The notes: generated by a model from the letters alone, not told the origin. A stretch of DNA of 55,402 nucleotides from Ruminococcaceae bacterium UBA6416 (GCA_002438505.1 DJPI01000055.1:9835-65236); one strand, 5' to 3'; counted from the stretch's first letter, positions 7,108 through 14,257 are shown. Program-made: numbers and translations.

Positions 7108-7157
7108 ATTGTTTTAAGCTCCGCTTACGCTTTGCTTACAAAATGCTTAAGAAAAGG

Positions 7158-7700
7158 TTACAGCGCCGAAAAGCCCTCAATTTTCCCGAGCTTTTTCCTC
7201 AGCGGGAAGAAGAGCGCAATACCGGCGGTAAACATCACCGCAAGCTCACCGAGAAAAACAAGCAGCATCTGAACAAGAAAGCTTGAAAAATGGAACGCTC
7301 CGTCAACAAAGAAAATTTCAATTTCCGCCCCGATGATGATTCCGTTGAAAACGGCCGGCATCAGAAAAGAAAGCAGCGGGAAATTTTTGACCTTAACATT
7401 GCGAAGCTTCCACATACAGACGGCCGCCAAAAGCGTTGCAGCCGAGCCGAAAACCATATCGACCGGCAAAGCCTGCATAAAAAGAAAATTCGCCAAAAAG
7501 CAGCCGAGAGTGAGTCCGGGAACTGCCGCCTTTGAAAACAGGCAGAGAATCATCAGTGCCTCCGAAAGGCGGTACTGCACCGCCATTGACGCGGTGTTCG
7601 GAAGAATCAGCTGTTGGGCGAGTGTGAGAACGGCATACATTGCCGCAACGAGCGCCGCCTGAGCAAGAAACAGGGGTGCTTTTTTGCTTTTCAGTTTCAT
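7158..7700 (-). CDS. queT: QueT-family ECF transporter substrate-binding membrane subunit
   Basis: A 180-residue hydrophobic protein with about six membrane helices. It has the QueT-family signatures: YAVLTLAQQ near the N-terminus, VQYRLSEALMILCLF, PGLTLGCFLANFL and DMVFGSAATLLAAV. QueT is the S component that, with the shared energy-coupling module (ECF A, A' and T), imports the queuosine precursor preQ1 or related 7-deazaguanines. The ECF module is not in this window, as is usual because it serves many S components. The leader carries a candidate preQ1-responsive RNA, which supports the substrate. The ribosome site AAAGGAG is 9 bases before the ATG and within that RNA, so control would act on translation. 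Confidence 0.9.
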   Translation of the reverse strand: MKLKSKKAPLFLAQAALVAAMYAVLTLAQQLILPNTASMAVQYRLSEALMILCLFSKAAVPGLTLGCFLANFLFMQALPVDMVFGSAATLLAAVCMWKLRNVKVKNFPLLSFLMPAVFNGIIIGAEIEIFFVDGAFHFSSFLVQMLLVFLGELAVMFTAGIALFFPLRKKLGKIEGFSAL

Positions 7701-7708
7701 TTTGAATT

Positions 7709-7772
7709 GCTCCTTTAGTTTTGATTTAGAACCTTGGTTGGTTCAAGTCAGGAAGGTCTCGAACTGACTGTG
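7709..7772 (-). promoter_or_regulatory. Candidate preQ1 riboswitch in the queT leader
   Basis: The leader folds into a GTCAG/CTGAC stem (plus-strand 7764-7768 with 7747-7751) with a 12-nt pyrimidine-rich loop. A GAACC/GGTTC hairpin (7740-7744 with 7729-7733) follows, then an A-rich segment ending ACTAAAGGAG at the ribosome site (7710-7716). Stem, second hairpin, then a pairing partner at the Shine-Dalgarno sequence is the order seen in preQ1 class II/III pseudoknots upstream of queT genes. The class is not settled by eye. Loop bases CCTT could pair with AAGG in the ribosome site. Confidence 0.6.
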
Positions 7773-7822
7773 TGGGAGATATTTTAACGCTTTATACTGA
7801 AAAAGTCAAGGATCGGAGTTGT

Positions 7823-8305
7823 TTATACATTTTTTAGACTGTTTTTCATAATATCATATATTCTGTCAACGTCTGTAAAAAGCAAGCTTTTTCCTTTTCT
7901 GTGAAGTGAGAGAACCTGCTTCGCTCCCGACACTATATCCTTAAAAAGCTTGTCATGTATTCTTATGCTTTTTCCATCAATCAAATGTTCATGGTCAACA
8001 AATTCTTTTGTGACCGGAAACATATTCTGAATCAAAAAGGCATTTTCTTTTCCGCCAAACTTTCCGATAATAATTGTGTTGCATTTTCCGTATTTCTGAA
8101 TTTTTCTTTGAACGATTGATTTGTACTTTTCAGCTCTTGCACTTTGCGGAACAGCCCAGTATATTCCGTCTGTCCTTTCATCGGGAAAAAGGAAAAAATG
8201 CGGTCTGTAATGACTTCCCTCCTTGTTTGACATTAAATTCGGGTCACCGACAAGAGAAAAAAAGCTGTCCTTTATATGATATGATCTTCCTGCATTAACA
8301 TCCAT
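7823..8305 (-). CDS. cptN: Type III toxin-antitoxin system toxin, CptN-like endoribonuclease
   Basis: A 160-residue cytoplasmic protein related to the ToxN/AbiQ/CptN/TenpN endoribonucleases. Visible family features include YHIKDSFFSLVGDPNLMSNK near the N-terminus, HYRPHFFLFPD, an IYWAVPQS strand, YGKCNTIIIGKF and ENAFLIQNMFPVTKEFVDHE. It is the right size for CptN. Such toxins cut cellular mRNA and their own repeat RNA, and are held inactive in a ring or triangle with the processed RNA repeats. Context is decisive: directly upstream on the same strand are a promoter, two 49-bp repeats and a leaky terminator placed between repeats and toxin. AAGGAG lies five bases before the ATG at 8305. Type III systems can act as abortive-infection phage defence; that role here is inferred. 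Confidence 0.9.
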   Translation of the reverse strand: MDVNAGRSYHIKDSFFSLVGDPNLMSNKEGSHYRPHFFLFPDERTDGIYWAVPQSARAEKYKSIVQRKIQKYGKCNTIIIGKFGGKENAFLIQNMFPVTKEFVDHEHLIDGKSIRIHDKLFKDIVSGAKQVLSLHRKGKSLLFTDVDRIYDIMKNSLKNV

Positions 8306-8316
8306 TTTGTCTCCTT

Positions 8317-8343
8317 AAAAAAACCCCGCCAAAACCGGCAGGG
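8317..8343 (-). terminator. Attenuating terminator between CptI repeats and toxin
   Basis: On the minus strand CCCTGCC (8343-8337) pairs with GGCGGGG (8330-8324) around a GGTTTT loop, followed by seven T (8323-8317). It sits between the antitoxin repeats and the toxin start. This is the position that in type III systems keeps toxin mRNA far below antitoxin RNA. Confidence 0.88.
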
Positions 8344-8475
8344 TCAACATTTACAAACCGAATTATTTTTATCCCGCCCCATCGGCAAGCGGTAAGCATT
8401 TACGAACCGAATCATTTTTATCCCGCTCCATCGGCAAGCGGTTGACATTTACAACGAAAAACGCATTACATTTTT
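8344..8475 (-). ncRNA. cptI: CptI-like repeat RNA antitoxin
   Basis: The transcript runs leftward from about 8475 through two complete 49-bp repeats and a partial third before the attenuator. Each unit contains CCGCTTGCC...GGGCGGGA, able to make a short stem with the A/T-rich remainder free to form a pseudoknot as in known type III antitoxins. The RNA would be cut by the toxin at each repeat into about 49-nt guides that bind and inhibit it. The exact cut site and pseudoknot pairing are not determined here. Confidence 0.85.
8348..8445 (-). repeat. Two 49-bp antitoxin repeats
   Basis: Direct repeats at 8348-8396 and 8397-8445, differing at a handful of positions, with a partial third copy beginning at 8446 (CATTTACAAC). 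There is no unique spacer between units. Confidence 0.9.
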
Positions 8476-8482
8476 CAATATC

Positions 8483-8511
8483 ATTTTATCCTCTGAAGCG
8501 GAAAATGTCAA
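8483..8511 (-). promoter_or_regulatory. Promoter of the CptIN locus
   Basis: Minus-strand TTGACA (8511-8506), a 17-bp spacer and TAAAAT (8488-8483). A strong promoter directly upstream of the repeats, as expected for an abundant RNA antitoxin. Confidence 0.85.
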
Positions 8512-8541
8512 GCTTTTATTAAAAGAAAATTCGGGCAATTC

Positions 8542-8709
8542 TTACACATTGCCGTTGATATATACTGATTCAGCTTTTTCCTGTGCCGATATCAGAATTT
8601 TCTTGGCTTTATCAGAGTTTCCGCTTTCAATTTCCTGGAGCGCATCTGTTATTGCATTAAAAAGCTTAAGATACATTTCTTTATAATTGTTCATTACATA
8701 ATTGTTCAT
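8542..8709 (-). CDS. 55-residue protein of unknown function
   Basis: A short gene reading MNNYVMNNYKEMYLKLF at the start and ending VYINGNV. The protein is predicted almost wholly helical, with a charged amphipathic middle (ITDALQEIESGNSDKAKKILI). No family is recognised. It has a good ribosome site (AAAGGAAG) and a candidate promoter (TGGACT, 17 bp, TAAAAT) whose spacer holds one of the XRE operators. It is divergent from the XRE gene and upstream of the CptIN promoter in the same direction. The start region carries a perfect 15-bp tandem duplication (8683-8697 and 8698-8712) that makes MNNYVMNNY, so translation could also begin at the second ATG (8694). It is probably under XRE control; it might instead be a peptide partner of that regulator. 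Confidence 0.6.
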   Translation of the reverse strand: MNNYVMNNYKEMYLKLFNAITDALQEIESGNSDKAKKILISAQEKAESVYINGNV

Positions 8710-8737
8710 TACTTTCACTTCCTTTAAAGCAAATTTT

Positions 8738-8778
8738 ACTCTGAAACAGATTAAAAGTCCATACTCTGTTTCAGATTA
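8738..8778. promoter_or_regulatory. Twin operators for the XRE regulator
   Basis: ACTCTGAAACAGATTA (8738-8753) and ACTCTGTTTCAGATTA (8763-8778), 25 bp apart. Each has TCTG-N3-CAGA symmetry. The two copies are identical except that the central triplet is inverted (AAA against TTT). They fill the intergenic space between the 55-residue gene and the XRE gene and overlap the former's promoter spacer. Confidence 0.7.
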
Positions 8779-8806
8779 TGCCATACTGTCCCTGAGGTGA
8801 ACAAGT

Positions 8807-9019
8807 ATGTACAAGCGGCTGAAAGACACGCGCGAGGACGCAGACATGAATCAAACCGAGGTTGCGGCATATCTCAAAATGTCGCAAAGCGGATATTCAA
8901 AATATGAAACCGGGGAAAACGATATTCCGACCGCGGTTCTCATAAAGCTTTCAAAGCTTTGGAATGTAAGCATCGACTATCTTCTCGGCGTGTCTGATAA
9001 GCGTGAAATTGCAAAATAA
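8807..9019 (+). CDS. XRE-family transcriptional repressor
   Basis: A 70-residue protein that is essentially one HTH_3 domain: MYKRLKDTREDADMNQTEVAAYL, then MSQSGYSKYETGENDIP (turn and recognition helix), and LIKLSKLWNVSIDYLLGVSD closing the five-helix fold. These compact regulators bind short palindromes and often repress themselves and a divergent gene. Here the divergent gene encodes the 55-residue protein, and two matching palindromes lie between them. AGGTG precedes the ATG. The CptIN locus is a further 300 bp away with its own strong promoter, so direct control of the toxin-antitoxin system is not indicated. The valS promoter follows within five bases of the stop codon. Confidence 0.88.
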   Translation: MYKRLKDTREDADMNQTEVAAYLKMSQSGYSKYETGENDIPTAVLIKLSKLWNVSIDYLLGVSDKREIAK

Positions 9020-9022
9020 CTC

Positions 9023-9051
9023 TTGACCTTCCCTTTGTTTTGTGATACAAT
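9023..9051 (+). promoter_or_regulatory. Promoter of the T-box/valS unit
   Basis: TTGACC (9023-9028), a 17-bp spacer and TACAAT (9046-9051), directly after the XRE stop codon and before the T-box leader. Confidence 0.85.
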
Positions 9052-9067
9052 TTCTTTAATCATTATA

Positions 9068-9310
9068 TTTCAGACACTTTGAGCAGAAGGAGTACCCCTT
9101 TTCCGATTTTTCAGAGAGAAAACGTCCGGTGAAAGTTTTCATGAAGAAAGGGCGAAGGTCGTCTGCAAGTCTCCGGGAAGAACGGCGGTTTTTCGCTCAT
9201 TAGACCCCGGCGTATGTTCTGCGTTAAAGAATTAAGAGTGCGCTTTTTATAAGCGAATTCAGGTGGTACCGCGGTTTTCTCCGTCCTGTTTTTTCGGGAC
9301 GGAGTTTTTT
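9068..9310 (+). promoter_or_regulatory. Valine T-box riboswitch
   Basis: A tRNA-sensing leader. Stem I starts at about GAGCAGAAGGAGTACCCC with the AGTA motif opposite GAAG. The specifier GTC (9158-9160), a Val codon, is flanked by the closing strand TCTGC. The distal part has AGAGAG and GGTGAAAG. The T-box proper AGGTGGTACCGCGG (9261-9274) carries TGGT, which matches the ACCA end of uncharged tRNA-Val. The terminator is CTCCGTCC (9279-9286) with GGACGGAG (9297-9304) and six T. Uncharged tRNA-Val would favour the antiterminator and switch on valS. Confidence 0.95.
9279..9310 (+). terminator. Regulated terminator of the valS T-box
   Basis: An 8-bp perfect GC-rich stem with a 10-nt loop and a T6 tail. 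It competes with the antiterminator formed by the T-box sequence. Confidence 0.9.
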
Positions 9311-9350
9311 GTTTTTATGTAATATATTCTTAAAACGGAGGTTAGTATAA

Positions 9351-11972
9351 ATGGCAAAAGAACTTGCAAAGCAGTATGATCCGAAAGAGGTTGAGGATCG
9401 CATCTATGACTCATGGCTCAAAGGAAATTATTTCCACGCCGAATGCGACTCAAAAAAGAAACCTTATACAATCGTTATTCCCCCGCCCAACATCACCGGC
9501 CAGCTTCACATGGGTCATGCCCTTGACAACACGCTTCAGGATATCCTTATCCGCTATCACAGAATGGCCGGATATGACACCCTCTGGCTCCCCGGCACAG
9601 ACCACGCCTCAATCGCAACCGAGGCAAAAATTGTTGCCGCAATGAAGGAGGAGGGAATCACAAAGGAGGATATCGGCCGCGAGGGCTTCCTTGAAAGAGC
9701 GTGGGACTGGCGCAAAAAGTACGGCGGAAGAATCATTGAACAGCTCAAAAAAATGGGCTCTTCCTGCGACTGGGAGCGCGAGCGCTTCACTCTTGACGAG
9801 GGCTGCTCAAAAGCCGTCCGCGAGGTTTTCTGCAATCTTTATGAAAAGGGTCTCATCTATCGCGGAGAAAGAATCATCAACTGGTGCACTCACTGCAAAA
9901 CGTCAATCTCCGACGCCGAGGTTGAATATGAAGAGCATGACGGAAATTTCTGGCACTTCAACTATCCGTTTGCAGACGGCAGCGGCGCCATTGAAATTGC
10001 AACAACAAGACCGGAAACCATCCCCGGCGATACCGGCATTGCCGTTCACCCGGACGATGAAAGATATAAAGCTCTTGTTGGAAAAACCGTCATCATTCCC
10101 GTTATCGGCAGAGAAATTCCCATTGTTGCGGACTCATACGCAAAAATGGACAAGGGTACCGGTGCGGTTAAAATCACGCCCTGCCATGACCCGAATGACT
10201 TTGAGGTCGGTCTGCGCTGCAATCTCCCGATGATCAACGTCATGACGGATGACGGCTTCATGAACGAAAACGCCGGGAAATACGCCGGAATGAGCCTCAT
10301 GGAGTGCCGCAAGGCCATTGTCAATGACCTCAAGGAAGCCGGAGCACTTGTTAAAATTGAACCGACAAAGCATGATGTCGGAACCTGCTACCGCTGCCAC
10401 ACGGCTGTTGAGCCGCGCGTTTCAAAGCAGTGGTTTGTGAAGATGAAGCCGCTCGCCGAGCCGGCAATCAAGGTCGTCCGCGAGGGCAAAACAAAGTTTG
10501 TTCCCGAACGCTTTGACAAAATCTACTTCAACTGGATGGAAAACATCCGCGACTGGTGCATTTCCCGTCAGCTTTGGTGGGGTCACAGAATTCCGGCATG
10601 GTACTGCGCCGACTGCGGCGAAATCAGCGTTTCAAGGGAGGATATCACCCATTGCAAGCACTGCGGCAGCAAGAACATCACCCAGGATCCCGATACACTT
10701 GACACCTGGTTTTCCTCAGCTCTCTGGCCGTTTTCAACCCTCGGCTGGCCGGACAAGACGCCGGAGCTTGCCCATTACTACCCGACAAGCGTTCTTGTCA
10801 CCGGTTATGACATCATCTTCTTCTGGGTTGCAAGAATGATTTTCTCTGCCTGCGAACAGATGGGTGAGGTTCCGTTTTCAACCGTTTTCATCCACGGAAT
10901 CGTTCGCGACGAGCAGGGACGCAAAATGTCAAAATCACTTGGCAACGGCATTGATCCGCTGCTTGTTATTGACAAATACGGCGCAGACGCCCTGCGTCTC
11001 ACCCTCGCCTCCGGCAACAGCCCCGGAAACGATATGCGTTACTCAGACAAAAAGGTTGAGGCAAGCCGGAACTTTGCAAACAAAATTTGGAACGCGGCGC
11101 GCTTCATTCTCATGAACCTTGATGAAAACGAGCCGAAGCCGCACCTTCCCGAGGAGCTTGCGCTTGAGGATAAATGGGTCGTTTCTCTTTTCAACAACCT
11201 TGTTAAGGAGGTCACCGCAAACCTTGACAAATATGAACTTGGCATTGCGGCCTCAAAGCTTTATGACTTCATTTGGGACATCTTCTGCGACTGGTACATT
11301 GAGCTTGCAAAAATCCGCCTCCAGCAGGGCGGAGAAAAGGCAGAGCAGGTCAAGGCCGTCCTTGTCTATGTCATGAGCGAAACGCTCAAGCTCCTTCATC
11401 CGTTCATGCCGTTCATCACCGAGGAAATCTGGCTCACTCTTCCCCATGACGGAGAAACAATAATGAAGGCCCCGTGGCCCGTTTTCAAGGAGGAACTCAC
11501 CTTCTCTGAAGATGAAAAGAAGATGGAGCTTATTATGGAAACCATCCGCGCAATCAGAAACAGACGCAGCGAGATGAATGTTCCACCCTCAAGGAAAGCT
11601 CATGTCTTCATTGCAACGGACAAAAAAGAGCTGTTTGAAACCGGAGCGGTCTTTATTCAGAGACTCGCCTCGGCCTCAGACGTCACCGTTGGTGACAGCT
11701 TTGACATTCCCGGCAGTGTCAACATCGTAACCTCGAGTGCAAAGGTATGCATTCCGATGGGTGACCTTGTTGATTTTGAAGCCGAAAGAAAGCGTCTCAA
11801 CAAGGAAAAAGAGGGCGCGCAGAAAAAGCTTGCTCAAATCAACGGAAAGCTTTCAAACCCCGGCTTCCTTTCAAAAGCGCCGGAAAATGTTATTGAAGCG
11901 CAAAAGGCCGAAAGAGACAAGATTAACGAGAGAATCAAAATGATTGACGAAAGCCTTGCTTCCCTCGGTTAA
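9351..11972 (+). CDS. valS: Valyl-tRNA synthetase
   Basis: An 873-residue class I aminoacyl-tRNA synthetase that charges tRNA-Val. The HIGH signature is PPPNITGQLHMGHAL (HMGH at residues 53-56) and the KMSKS loop is at residues 525-529 (KMSKSLGNGIDP). Between them lies the CP1 editing domain that hydrolyses Thr-tRNA-Val (TTRPETIPGDTGIAVHPDD). Cys pairs CADCG and CKHCG form a zinc knuckle in the insert. The anticodon-binding helical domain follows. The last 65 residues, DFEAERKRLNKEKEG to the end, form the arginine/lysine-rich coiled coil typical of ValRS. GGAGG sits 9 bases before the ATG. Expression is controlled by the valine T-box in the leader. Confidence 0.98.
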   Translation: MAKELAKQYDPKEVEDRIYDSWLKGNYFHAECDSKKKPYTIVIPPPNITGQLHMGHALDNTLQDILIRYHRMAGYDTLWLPGTDHASIATEAKIVAAMKEEGITKEDIGREGFLERAWDWRKKYGGRIIEQLKKMGSSCDWERERFTLDEGCSKAVREVFCNLYEKGLIYRGERIINWCTHCKTSISDAEVEYEEHDGNFWHFNYPFADGSGAIEIATTRPETIPGDTGIAVHPDDERYKALVGKTVIIPVIGREIPIVADSYAKMDKGTGAVKITPCHDPNDFEVGLRCNLPMINVMTDDGFMNENAGKYAGMSLMECRKAIVNDLKEAGALVKIEPTKHDVGTCYRCHTAVEPRVSKQWFVKMKPLAEPAIKVVREGKTKFVPERFDKIYFNWMENIRDWCISRQLWWGHRIPAWYCADCGEISVSREDITHCKHCGSKNITQDPDTLDTWFSSALWPFSTLGWPDKTPELAHYYPTSVLVTGYDIIFFWVARMIFSACEQMGEVPFSTVFIHGIVRDEQGRKMSKSLGNGIDPLLVIDKYGADALRLTLASGNSPGNDMRYSDKKVEASRNFANKIWNAARFILMNLDENEPKPHLPEELALEDKWVVSLFNNLVKEVTANLDKYELGIAASKLYDFIWDIFCDWYIELAKIRLQQGGEKAEQVKAVLVYVMSETLKLLHPFMPFITEEIWLTLPHDGETIMKAPWPVFKEELTFSEDEKKMELIMETIRAIRNRRSEMNVPPSRKAHVFIATDKKELFETGAVFIQRLASASDVTVGDSFDIPGSVNIVTSSAKVCIPMGDLVDFEAERKRLNKEKEGAQKKLAQINGKLSNPGFLSKAPENVIEAQKAERDKINERIKMIDESLASLG

Positions 11973-11976
11973 CAAT

Positions 11977-12003
11977 AAGCCGCCGTTTAACAAGCGGCGG
12001 CTT
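11977..12003 (+). terminator. Weak hairpin after valS
   Basis: AAGCCGCCG (11977-11985) and CGGCGGCTT (11995-12003) form a 9-bp stem four bases after the valS stop. No T-run follows, so read-through into the HD gene is likely. Confidence 0.5.
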
Positions 12004-12038
12004 GAAATATTATATTTTCTCATAAAGGAGGAACTGTT

Positions 12039-12590
12039 ATGACAAAGCAGGAGGCACTTGAGCTTCTGGAGGAATACAACAAAGGTGAGTTTCACCTTAA
12101 GCACGGAAAAATTGTCGGCGATGTCATGCGCTGGTTTGCAAATGAACTCGGCTACGGCGATGAGGCCGATTTTTGGGAGACAGTCGGAATTTTGCATGAC
12201 CTTGATTTTGAAATGTATCCGCAGGAGCACTGCGTAAAGGAACAGGAAATCATGCGCGAAAAAGGCCTTGACGAGCGCCTTATCCATGCAACTGCGAGCC
12301 ACGGCTACGGAATCTGCGTTGACATCAAGCCCGAGCATGAGATGGAAAAGGTTCTTTATGCCGCCGATGAGCTCACAGGTCTCATTGGTGCGGTTGCCGT
12401 TATGCGCCCGTCAAAGAGCGTTTCCGACCTTGAGGTTTCCTCGGTCAAGAAAAAGTTCAAGGACAAAAAGTTCGCCGCCGGCTGCTCAAGAGACGTCATC
12501 AGAAACGGCGCGGAGATGCTCGGTTGGACGCTTGAGGAGCTGATTGAAAAAACCATCCTTGCAATGCGTGAAAGCGAAAACGTCGATTAA
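12039..12590 (+). CDS. HD-domain hydrolase-like protein
   Basis: A 183-residue single-domain HD/HDIG-type protein. Its metal-binding residues appear in order as HLKHGKIVGDVMRWF (first His), ILHDLDFE (the HD pair) and HATASHGYG with KVLYAADELTGLIGA (late His and Asp). The family includes metal-dependent phosphohydrolases acting on nucleotides. Short stand-alone versions like this are widespread in Clostridia and lack a defined substrate. It begins 66 bp after valS with AAAGGAGG before the ATG and is followed by a good terminator, so it is probably read through from the valS promoter. The basic segment KKKFKDKKFAAGCSRD lies between the HD core and the C-terminal helix. Confidence 0.85.
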   Translation: MTKQEALELLEEYNKGEFHLKHGKIVGDVMRWFANELGYGDEADFWETVGILHDLDFEMYPQEHCVKEQEIMREKGLDERLIHATASHGYGICVDIKPEHEMEKVLYAADELTGLIGAVAVMRPSKSVSDLEVSSVKKKFKDKKFAAGCSRDVIRNGAEMLGWTLEELIEKTILAMRESENVD

Positions 12591-12600
12591 TTTAAAAAAA

Positions 12601-12640
12601 GCTGCCGCTCACTGAACCATCGGTGTGCGGCGGCTTTTTT
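12601..12640 (+). terminator. Terminator of the valS-HD unit
   Basis: GCTGCCGC (12601-12608) pairs with GCGGCGGC (12627-12634), with one G-T pair, followed by TTTTTT. A preceding A-run makes it usable in both directions. Confidence 0.85.
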
Positions 12641-12670
12641 CTCGGACACGGCAATTTTTGTTTTCCCCTC

Positions 12671-12699
12671 TTGAAAAACTTCGCCGCCCAATGTATAAT
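12671..12699 (+). promoter_or_regulatory. Promoter of the chagasin-like gene
   Basis: TTGAAA (12671-12676), a 17-bp spacer and TATAAT (12694-12699), about 64 bp before the start codon. Confidence 0.8.
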
Positions 12700-12762
12700 A
12701 TTGAAACAGGCGGGTTCCACCCGTAAATTCAACAGGTTATAATTTTTGAAAGGACGGTTTCT

Positions 12763-13170
12763 ATGGCAGCATTTTTCAAAAAGGCCTTTGCGGTTTTTAT
12801 CGCAATCTTTACGGCAATTTCATCGTTTTTCACGGCCGGAATCAACGCAAGAAAGCATGACCTCACGGTTGAGCTTTCCTCCAATCCCTCAACCGGCTGC
12901 TCGTGGGAAGTTGTTATTGACAACGAGGACGTTATCAAGCTTTCCGACCGGACATATCGCGATCCCGTCAACATTAAAGGTATTGCCGGAAGGCCCGGAA
13001 CGGACGTTTTTTACTTTGACGCCGTTGCCGATGGAAAGGCAACAATCACCCTCACCTACGGTCAGCAATGGAAAGCGGACGGCGTTTTCCGCACCGTTGT
13101 TTATGAATGCGAAAGCAAGGATTCTTCAATTAAAGTGCTGAATGTTACCGATTCGGCGACCGCCGCATAA
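12763..13170 (+). CDS. Secreted chagasin-family (I42) cysteine-protease inhibitor
   Basis: A 135-residue protein with a signal sequence (residues 1 to about 26: charged start, hydrophobic AFAVFIAIFTAISSFFTAG) and one I42 domain. The three inhibitory loops of chagasin are recognisable: SSNPSTGCSWEV (the NPTTG-like loop), GIAGRPGTDVFYFDAV (GxxG loop) and LTYGQQWKADG (the RPW-like loop, here with Q). Chagasin-type proteins wedge these loops into the active site of papain-family cysteine proteases. No such protease is encoded nearby, so the target is either a secreted protease elsewhere in the genome or a host or competitor enzyme. It has its own promoter and is monocistronic. Confidence 0.85.
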   Translation: MAAFFKKAFAVFIAIFTAISSFFTAGINARKHDLTVELSSNPSTGCSWEVVIDNEDVIKLSDRTYRDPVNIKGIAGRPGTDVFYFDAVADGKATITLTYGQQWKADGVFRTVVYECESKDSSIKVLNVTDSATAA

Positions 13171-13396
13171 TTTATTCGGAAAAATACAGTTCTGTTCAGA
13201 ACATAATAGAGGGAAAAATCCTCTCAGAACTCTAACACCATCAAAAAATCCGCGCACCAAAATAGGAGGTTTACTAAGGAAAGTTAATAAAAACAGTTAT
13301 TATATACCGTGCATTGCAGAAGCAAAAGAAGTGGCCGCCTTGAACAATTTACATGTTGAATTTATCAGGTAAAATGAAACAGACAAACTTGTCTGT
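13171..13396. other. Intergenic stretch, possible decayed coding remnant
   Basis: About 225 bp without a convincing gene. GAGGGAAAAATCCTC (13209-13223) is a small hairpin. From AGGAGG at 13265 one plus-strand frame reads to a stop at 13370-13372 and ends with SYYIPCIAEAKEVAALNNL. It looks protein-like but has no start codon after the ribosome-site-like motif. It may be a gene remnant. Confidence 0.3.
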
Positions 13397-14257
13397 TTAT
13401 GCTTTGTATATTGAAGTGAGCATTCCTTCATCATCAAAATTAAGTTCAATAGCAAATGTTTTAGAGGTGCCATCAACAAAGTTTATTGTAACAGTAATTA
13501 TATCACTTGCTGAAGATAAAGGTGTTTCGGGAGCAGCTTTGAATGCGTTTATCATATTTTCAGATAAGAACCAATCTATACGCATTCCGTTTTCTTTTCC
13601 GTAGATTCCTCGATACTCATTACCTGTAATAGTAATTGATGTTCCCTGCTTTACAGTCTCAATATACTTTGACGGAGAAGAAATTATGCTTCTGTCAGAA
13701 ATGCTGAGTTTTCCGTTTTCGGTGCATGATATGATAATATTTTCAACATTATCTGATTCTTCAATCATAAGCTTAAGATAATCAGCTGTGCCAAAATATA
13801 TTGTGGTTTCTTCCTGTGTGCCAACCAAATGCCAACCGTTATCTTTACCGTACAGTTTAAAAAGTCTCTCTTTCAGCTTTAAAACAACGGCATCTTTATC
13901 TGAATCAGACATTTCTTTAGTGTTTTCTACTATAAGAATACCGCCTAAAGGTATTCTGACATCAGCTTCTTTTCTTATAATTGTTTCTGTATCGTCTGCA
14001 GCATTTGCAACCATGACAAAGAAGCTTCTGTTTAAAAGCCTGTCGCTGTTTTCGGTGGAAATATCGGTAAGGTTGGAGTTATCCGGTAATAAATCAATAT
14101 CTGTATTAAAGAAAGCAAACGCAGCAATAAAAATTAAAGCAAATGCGCAAGAAAGAGCGGTCAATTTGTACATTCTTTTTTTCATGATATTCTTCTCCCT
14201 TTTTATTGTTTTTACGTGGTTCAAAATATCTTGTGTCATCTCTTTATCGGTTTTCAT
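13397..14257 (-). CDS. Membrane-anchored anti-sigma-factor-like protein
   Basis: A 286-residue protein with a short cytoplasmic N-terminus (about 25 residues, MKTDKEMTQDILNHVKTIKR), one membrane helix (about 31-50, LTALSCAFALIFIAAFAFF) and an extracellular C-terminal domain of about 230 residues rich in beta-strand patterns. Its ATG lies inside the 3' end of the ECF sigma gene (14-bp overlap) with GGAGG nine bases upstream, so the two are translationally coupled. This is the standard arrangement for a sigma factor and its membrane anti-sigma partner. No zinc anti-sigma HxxxCxxC motif is present and the outer domain is not recognised, so the signal is unknown. Base composition is clearly more AT-rich than the flanking housekeeping genes. 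Confidence 0.7.
   Translation of the reverse strand: MKTDKEMTQDILNHVKTIKREKNIMKKRMYKLTALSCAFALIFIAAFAFFNTDIDLLPDNSNLTDISTENSDRLLNRSFFVMVANAADDTETIIRKEADVRIPLGGILIVENTKEMSDSDKDAVVLKLKERLFKLYGKDNGWHLVGTQEETTIYFGTADYLKLMIEESDNVENIIISCTENGKLSISDRSIISSPSKYIETVKQGTSITITGNEYRGIYGKENGMRIDWFLSENMINAFKAAPETPLSSASDIITVTINFVDGTSKTFAIELNFDDEGMLTSIYKA

Noticed and set aside
8348..8445. CRISPR array
   Set aside because: The 49-bp repeats are contiguous with no unique spacers, and no cas gene is near. Promoter, attenuator and toxin identify them as a type III antitoxin.
13142..13372. Plus-strand gene after the chagasin-like gene
   Set aside because: It overlaps the chagasin end and lacks a start codon after the AGGAGG-like motif. 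At most a decayed remnant.
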